Shown: positions 6,953 through 12,110 of the stretch, piece after piece | How positions within the stretch are numbered: the stretch's first letter is position 1 | Layout of the letters: each line of letters starts with the position of its first letter | Source of the DNA: FW021-bin31 sp964478125 | Lineage (GTDB): Bacteria; Bacteroidota; Bacteroidia; Chitinophagales; Chitinophagaceae | NCBI GenBank assembly: GCA_964478125.1 | Contig: CAYZGR010000079.1 | Coordinates: 1-12,110 of the forward strand | DNA length: 12,110 nucleotides | Direction of reading: 5' to 3' | Notes under the pieces: model-generated | Database searches by the model: none | Seen by the model: the letters and a program-made list of their open reading frames with translations, nothing else | What the model was told of the DNA's origin: nothing | Translations under genes and position numbers: made by a program

Positions 6953-8161
6953 ATGGACAACAGCTACATTTCGAATGCTATTTTTAAACGACTTTATTTT
7001 CAGGGAGGCCAATCCTGCGCCGAATTAAGTACCTGGTTGCAAAGGAGCAACCCGTCTGTAACGAAAGAGCTCAATATCCTTGTAGATAAAGGCTATGTAA
7101 TAGCAGACGGATATGCCCCTTCTACAGGCGGACGCCGGGCCGTGCGTTATTCTTTGCAACCCGGATACGGATATATCATAGCCGTAGCTATGGACCAATT
7201 GTTTACGGTTATTGAGATAGAAGATCTTGCCCACAAGCCGGTTTCCGATACGGAAATTATAGAACTGGACCTGCACCGGGAGAAAAAACCGCTGCCCAGG
7301 TTGGCTGCATATATCAGAAGGCATATTGACCGATCATCCATTGACGAAAATAAAATCATAGGGGTGGGTATAGCTATGCCCGGCATTATCAATATTGAGA
7401 AAGGCTTTAACTACACTTTTTTCGATCAAAGCCTCCCGGTCAGTCATAAAATATTTTTAGAAGAAAAGTTGCAGCTCCCCCTGTATATTGATAACGACTC
7501 CAGCCTTACCGCTTTGGCTGAATGGACATTCGGCCATGCCAAAGGAGAAAAGAACGCCATGGTAATCAACATGGGCTGGGGAACCGGGCTGGGAATGATC
7601 CTAAACGGTAAGCTGTTTCGGGGAGAGACAGGATTTGCCGGGGAGTTCAGCCACATCCCTATAAGTGAAAACGGCATCCTCTGTGAATGTGGTAAAAGAG
7701 GATGTTTAGAAACTGAGACCTCTCTTTTGATTATGGCGGAGAAAGCCATAAATGAAATTACAAAAGGCGGCGAAATGGGCATAGAGCTCAAAGACGTAAA
7801 ATACATGAGTGACGAAATCATAGAAGCGGCACACAAAGGCAATCAATACAGCATCAAATTACTGTCTGATATGAGCTATATGCTAGGCAAAGGTATTGCT
7901 GTGCTTATTCATATTATGAACCCCAGATTGATCGTACTCAGCGGACGGGGTGCAAAAGCCGGTAAAATACTGTTGGCTCCTATCCAACAGGCCCTGAATC
8001 AATATTGTATTCCACGGCTTTCAGATAAAACAGATATCGTGATCTCCAATCTGGACGGACGCGCCGCATTAACAGGAGCTGCAGCGCTGGTGGTTGAAAA
8101 GACGGGGTTACTCCACATGGCCAACCCGGATTCAAAGCGGATTCAAACGAAGGAACATTAA
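6953..8161 (+). CDS. ROK-family transcriptional regulator (NagC/XylR/Mlc-like)
   Basis: The 402-residue protein joins an N-terminal winged helix-turn-helix to a ROK sugar-binding domain and probably represses the genes that follow until a cytoplasmic sugar or sugar phosphate binds. The helix-turn-helix covers about residues 22-48 (ELSTWLQRSNPSVTKELNIL) and the wing carries S-T-G-G-R-R (57-62), the pattern common to NagC/XylR regulators. In the ROK part, GVGIAMPGIIN (137-147), DNDSSLTALAEW (180-191), GWGTGLGMILNGKLFRGE (208-225) and the zinc site H234, C244, C246, C251 are present. The first phosphate loop, normally DxGxTK after the DNA-binding domain, is replaced by IAVAMDQLFTVIEI (76-89), which argues for a sensor rather than a kinase. 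The gene has a strong promoter and a candidate operator upstream. It ends 46 bases before the susC-like gene, with no clear promoter between, so cotranscription is likely. The effector is unknown. Confidence 0.92.
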   Translation: MDNSYISNAIFKRLYFQGGQSCAELSTWLQRSNPSVTKELNILVDKGYVIADGYAPSTGGRRAVRYSLQPGYGYIIAVAMDQLFTVIEIEDLAHKPVSDTEIIELDLHREKKPLPRLAAYIRRHIDRSSIDENKIIGVGIAMPGIINIEKGFNYTFFDQSLPVSHKIFLEEKLQLPLYIDNDSSLTALAEWTFGHAKGEKNAMVINMGWGTGLGMILNGKLFRGETGFAGEFSHIPISENGILCECGKRGCLETETSLLIMAEKAINEITKGGEMGIELKDVKYMSDEIIEAAHKGNQYSIKLLSDMSYMLGKGIAVLIHIMNPRLIVLSGRGAKAGKILLAPIQQALNQYCIPRLSDKTDIVISNLDGRAALTGAAALVVEKTGLLHMANPDSKRIQTKEH

Positions 8162-8207
8162 TTCTTATGAACATCAATTATCTATTTTTTAAACAAAAAC
8201 AAAAGCT

Positions 8208-11200
8208 ATGAAAAAAGCACTACTATTTACAAGCATGCTTTTGCTTGTAGTTTTCTCCGCTGCATGGGCGCAGGAAAAGACAGTGAGTGGTAAGATCGTG
8301 GACTCCAACGGGGAACCCATTCCCGCAGCCACTGTAGTTATTTCCGGGACGACTACGGGAACGACCGCAGACGGGGAAGGCCGCTTTTCACTTGCTGCTA
8401 AAGTCGGCGACAAGCTGGAAGTATCCAGTATCGGCTATGAAAAAGCTACGGTTGCAGTTACGGATAGTAATGAGCCGATTACCGTAACGCTACAGTCCAA
8501 TTCGCATGTTTTAACGGAGACCGTGGTAACGGCATTGGGCATTTCGCGCCAGGAGCGGAAAGTAGGATACGCTGTTTCTACTATATCAGGCACGGATATT
8601 GAAAGAACTTCTCCAACCAATTTTGCCTCGGCACTTTATGGTAAAGCGCCCGGGCTTTCCATCAATACAAATCCCGGGGGAGCTACAAGTGCCGTTAGCC
8701 TGAGTATCAGAGGATTAAATTCCATTTCTGATCCGAGACAACCCTTATTAGTAGTAGATGGGATTGTAGTAAGAAACGGAGAGGCAAATAACGACGGGTT
8801 CTGGGGTGGACCAAGAATCCAGGGGAATGGAATTCTTGATATTAATCCGGAAAATATCAAGAGCGTCAGTATATTGAAAGGTGCAGCTGCTTCCGCTTTG
8901 TACGGATCAGATGCAGCCAATGGAGTCATTGTGGTGACGACAAAATCGGGTTACAAACAGAAAGGATTAGGGGTAGACTTCAGCATTTCAGCCGACATGG
9001 TAACTGTAGGCATTTTACCGGATGTTCAGGAGGAATATGGTCCGGGATATGACCATTTCACCAATGAGGACTCCTACGGGGCAGATGAAGAAGGGTTCAT
9101 CCATGCCACCGTAGATGGCAAAGATGTCGTATATCCCCGCTGGGCCAGCTGGGGACAATTCGGACCTAAAATCGACGGTCGGGATGTTTATTTCTGGGAT
9201 GGGAAAATCAGGCCCTACACCGCCCACGATAACTGGAAAAATTTTTATAGGAAAGGCTCCAGCCTTATTGAAAATATAGCGCTAAGTAATTCTACCGAGA
9301 AGATGAATTACCGGTTTTCCTATACCCGGAATGATTATCAAAGTATTCAAAGAGGGAGCAACAGCAATAAAAATACATTCAATTTAAATATGGGCTATCA
9401 AATAAGTCCGAAATTGAAAACGGATGTGATCATTAGCTATATCAATGAAAAGGTGCACAATCGCCCTTATCAGGTGGATCGGATGACCAATAATTATACA
9501 GGCTTTATCAGCCCGGCAAACGACATGGATTTGTTCCTGAAAGATTATCAAACATCCAAGGGTTATAAATATGTAACTTATGATAATTCCAACAGGGATC
9601 CCGAGGAAGCTTTTAAGCTTCCTACGACAGGATACGACTACATGGATATGTTTTGGAGGCAATTACGAAATAGTTATGATGAAACCACCAACCGTATAAT
9701 CGCTTCGACCACCCTCCACTATGACATTTTAGATAACTTAAAAATCAGAGGCCGTATCGGTACGGATTATACCGGATACACTTCTGAAGAAAAAGATCAC
9801 AGTGAATACCCGCTGGCCTTTGGTACTTCGGGATTTTACGGAACACATTCCGACAGGTATCAATTCTTTTATGGAGACTTACTGTTAACCTACGATCAAA
9901 AAATAACAGATCAACTGCAGTTGAACATTTCAGCAGGATATCAAGCGAGAAAAGAAGATTATCGTTACTCTAACATCGGTACGGAGGGAGGCCTTACACA
10001 AGAGAATTGGTTTAGCGATGCAGCCTCAAAAAATCCGCCTACCTGGAACTCTACTACTTCGACACGCTCTTTTCTCGTAAAAGACGGTTTGTTTGGGATC
10101 TTAGACCTTTCTTTCCATGATTATCTTTTCATAGAAGCAACAGGTCGCCAGGAAAGATCATCTACATTATACCCGGGCAACAACACTTTTTTCTATCCTG
10201 GCCTAAGCGGATCCTTTGAATTGAGCAACGCATTTCAACTTCCAGCCTGGATCACTTATAGTAAGTTAAGAGCATCGTGGGCCATCGTAGGAAATCCGGG
10301 AGTACCTTATCAGGCAAATATAGTTTATAACGCATATAGTATAAACGGCGTAGCCTCATTAACGCCCCCGAATCCTTATGGAAATGAAGGCTTAAAAAAT
10401 GAGAAGAAGCATGAAACGGAATTTGGGTGGGAAACTAAATTCTTCAATGACCGGTTTGGATTCGATGTTTCTTATTATCATAATAAAATAGTGGATCAGA
10501 TATTAAACCTGGAGGTACCGGCCTCTACCGGTGTTACCGGGATCATTGTAAATGTGGGTACGCTCCAAAATGCAGGTTTGGAATTGGCCTTAAACGGCAC
10601 TCCCATAAAATCGCCTTCCTTTGAATGGAACGTAAAATTGAATTTGGCCATGAACCATAACAAAGTATTAAGCCTCATGCCCGGATTAGACCGTCTGGTA
10701 CAATCCAACATGGATAATGGTTCCTTGTTTATTGTATCAGAAGTAGGGAAACCTGCGGGCGATATCATCAGCTACAAGCTCAAAAGAGCGGCAAATGGCG
10801 AACTTTTAGTGGATAGCACCGGATATTACGTCCCAGACTTTGATCATCAGGTAAAAGTGGGTAATGTACAATCTAAGTTCGTTGGAGGAATGATAAATAA
10901 CTTCCACTATAAAGATTTTAACCTCAACGTCGTTACCGACTTCCGCTGGGGCGGACAAATATTCTCCCCTGCCATACTCTATGGAATGGGAGCAGGTATG
11001 TATAAAAATACGCTTTACGGAAGGGACGAAGACCACGGAGGGATACCTTACTACGTGGCTAACCGCGGTACCGCCAATCAGAAATTGGTTCAGGTTGAAC
11101 CGGGAACTCAGGCAGGCCCCAATGGCGAAACAATATATCATGACGGGATGATCTTGAAGGGTGTAACAGAAAGCGGTAAACCCAATGAAACAATCATTGA

Positions 11201-11534
11201 CGCTCCAAATTATTATCTCAATTCATTTTCATGGGGTGAATATCCTGGTTCAGGTACAACCGGCACTTATGAAGCCGGTGTTTTCGACAACAATTATATA
11301 AAGCTTAGAGAAGTGTCTCTATCTTATACCTTCCCAAGGGAGTTAAGTTCCAAACTCAAGCTTACTAACCTGACATTGTCAATATATGGGAGGAATCTAT
11401 TTTATATCTATAAATCCTTACCTTATCTTGACCCGGAAGAAAGTATAGGTACCAATTATCTTTCTCAGGCCGTATCCGGAGGTCAGATGGCTGCATCGCG
11501 CTCTTATGGCGCCAGTCTTAGATTGTCGTTTTAA
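8208..11534 (+). CDS. SusC/RagA-type TonB-dependent outer-membrane transporter
   Basis: This 1108-residue outer-membrane beta-barrel imports an oligosaccharide or other ligand handed over by its SusD partner, using TonB-ExbBD energy. A Sec signal peptide covers residues 1-21, with likely cleavage after A-W-A21. A carboxypeptidase-regulatory-like beta domain (about 26-97) follows, then a TonB-box-like ETVVTAL (104-110). The plug spans about 116-248, with the SusC signatures QPLLVVDGI (178-186) and SILKGAAASALYGSDAANG (221-239). The rest forms the barrel, ending in aromatic Phe1108 as usual for barrel insertion. There is no STN domain before the plug, so it is not the type that signals to an anti-sigma factor. 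Its start follows an A-rich leader (AAACAAAAACAAAAGCT). It sits 46 bases after the ROK gene and 26 before the susD-like gene. The substrate cannot be told from the sequence. Confidence 0.95.
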   Translation: MKKALLFTSMLLLVVFSAAWAQEKTVSGKIVDSNGEPIPAATVVISGTTTGTTADGEGRFSLAAKVGDKLEVSSIGYEKATVAVTDSNEPITVTLQSNSHVLTETVVTALGISRQERKVGYAVSTISGTDIERTSPTNFASALYGKAPGLSINTNPGGATSAVSLSIRGLNSISDPRQPLLVVDGIVVRNGEANNDGFWGGPRIQGNGILDINPENIKSVSILKGAAASALYGSDAANGVIVVTTKSGYKQKGLGVDFSISADMVTVGILPDVQEEYGPGYDHFTNEDSYGADEEGFIHATVDGKDVVYPRWASWGQFGPKIDGRDVYFWDGKIRPYTAHDNWKNFYRKGSSLIENIALSNSTEKMNYRFSYTRNDYQSIQRGSNSNKNTFNLNMGYQISPKLKTDVIISYINEKVHNRPYQVDRMTNNYTGFISPANDMDLFLKDYQTSKGYKYVTYDNSNRDPEEAFKLPTTGYDYMDMFWRQLRNSYDETTNRIIASTTLHYDILDNLKIRGRIGTDYTGYTSEEKDHSEYPLAFGTSGFYGTHSDRYQFFYGDLLLTYDQKITDQLQLNISAGYQARKEDYRYSNIGTEGGLTQENWFSDAASKNPPTWNSTTSTRSFLVKDGLFGILDLSFHDYLFIEATGRQERSSTLYPGNNTFFYPGLSGSFELSNAFQLPAWITYSKLRASWAIVGNPGVPYQANIVYNAYSINGVASLTPPNPYGNEGLKNEKKHETEFGWETKFFNDRFGFDVSYYHNKIVDQILNLEVPASTGVTGIIVNVGTLQNAGLELALNGTPIKSPSFEWNVKLNLAMNHNKVLSLMPGLDRLVQSNMDNGSLFIVSEVGKPAGDIISYKLKRAANGELLVDSTGYYVPDFDHQVKVGNVQSKFVGGMINNFHYKDFNLNVVTDFRWGGQIFSPAILYGMGAGMYKNTLYGRDEDHGGIPYYVANRGTANQKLVQVEPGTQAGPNGETIYHDGMILKGVTESGKPNETIIDAPNYYLNSFSWGEYPGSGTTGTYEAGVFDNNYIKLREVSLSYTFPRELSSKLKLTNLTLSIYGRNLFYIYKSLPYLDPEESIGTNYLSQAVSGGQMAASRSYGASLRLSF

Positions 11535-11560
11535 TAAGTAAAGCTTCAAAACCTTGAATC

Positions 11561-12110
11561 ATGAAAAAATACACGAATTATAATTTAATAACACTGGCAA
11601 TAGGAATTTTACTTATGGCCGGTAGCTGCTCAAAATCAGCTTTTGATAATAATTTCTATAATCCTGAAAAAACAACTCAGACTTCTATTGAAGGGATATA
11701 TGCGGGATTGCTCTATAATACCGGTCTGGATGATAACAATACAATCTTACCAAGGTATTTTAACTTGTATACTTTTCAGGTCCCCATGTTAGGGACTTAT
11801 ACGCAAACCATTGGATTTGTAAATAACAAGGGAGAATATAATCAGGCTTCCAACTATACGCAAGTACGCTGGAATTATTATTATACCGGACCCATAGCCA
11901 GTTTCAGGGAACTACAGAAAAAATACAATTCCCTTACCAACGAGGACGATAAAAAAGGCTATAAGCTGTTTATGAATACAGCAAAAATATTCCTTTATGA
12001 TCAGACAGCCCAAATGGTGGATTTATGGGGCGATATCCCTTTTAGTGAAGCCGGGAAGGTCAATTCCTCCGGAGGGAAAATTATTTTGGCAGGTTATGAC
12101 AAAGCAGAAG
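11561..12110 (+). CDS. SusD/RagB-type surface nutrient-binding lipoprotein, C-terminus cut off by window edge
   Basis: The first 183 codons are visible and the rest lies beyond the right edge; family members usually have about 450-550 residues. The start ATG at 11561 gives a lipoprotein signal peptide with hydrophobic residues 9-20 and A-G-S-C, with Cys23 as the lipidated residue. The residues after it (S-K-S-A-F-D-N-N) are of the kind found before surface export of SusD lipoproteins. The following N-terminal helical region includes TSIEGIYAGLLYN and VDLWGDIPFSEA, the latter close to the GDIP(Y/F)SEA motif of SusD-like proteins. It would bind ligand at the cell surface and act as the lid on the SusC barrel encoded 26 bases upstream, in the same transcript. 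Confidence 0.9.
   Translation, partial: MKKYTNYNLITLAIGILLMAGSCSKSAFDNNFYNPEKTTQTSIEGIYAGLLYNTGLDDNNTILPRYFNLYTFQVPMLGTYTQTIGFVNNKGEYNQASNYTQVRWNYYYTGPIASFRELQKKYNSLTNEDDKKGYKLFMNTAKIFLYDQTAQMVDLWGDIPFSEAGKVNSSGGKIILAGYDKAE

Noticed and set aside
8162..8207. Possible separate promoter in the gap before the susC-like gene
   Set aside because: The gap is A/T-rich but contains no TAnnTTTG; the nearest string is TATCTATTTTTT without the final G and without a -33 box.

Overview
The window looks like chromosomal DNA of a Bacteroidota member, most likely of the Chitinophagales/Sphingobacteriales kind (inference). The evidence is a SusC/SusD-type outer-membrane pair, two lipoprotein signal peptides of Bacteroidota style, A-rich sequence in place of Shine-Dalgarno sites, and several intergenic matches to the Bacteroidota promoter consensus TTTG-N19-21-TAnnTTTG. 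Base composition looks moderate and even throughout. I see no insertion sequence, phage gene, CRISPR array, tRNA or rRNA.

Left part (1-4636, all on the minus strand, transcribed right to left): pyrG (CTP synthase), then an lpd-type dihydrolipoyl dehydrogenase, then a lipoprotein metallopeptidase of the M49 (dipeptidyl-peptidase III-like) group whose C-terminus runs off the window. These are housekeeping and peptide-turnover functions. pyrG and lpd are 62 bases apart with a promoter-like element between them. lpd and the peptidase are 217 bases apart, so this need not be one operon.

Middle (4637-6487): a divergent promoter region separates pyrG from a plus-strand hotdog-fold acyl-CoA thioesterase. 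That gene converges on a minus-strand FMN-dependent alpha-hydroxy-acid dehydrogenase (lactate dehydrogenase-like). Their stop codons interlock within one TTAA.

Right part (6488-12110): a 465-base divergent intergenic region holds a promoter-like element for the dehydrogenase, a large imperfect inverted repeat, and a textbook Bacteroidota promoter. It is followed by a ROK-family (NagC/XylR/Mlc-like) transcription regulator, a SusC-type TonB-dependent outer-membrane transporter and the start of a SusD-type surface lipoprotein. The three genes are closely spaced on the plus strand (gaps of 46 and 26 bases). They look like the start of a glycan or other nutrient utilisation locus. SusD would capture the ligand at the cell surface, SusC would import it with TonB energy, and the ROK protein would sense a cytoplasmic sugar or sugar phosphate and control the operon. 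Any enzymes that would identify the substrate lie beyond the right edge.

Most of the window is ordinary. The points most worth a second look are the ROK-controlled SusCD arrangement with its candidate operator hairpin, and the HEVAH-type M49 lipoprotein. I found no clear evidence of a new biological system.
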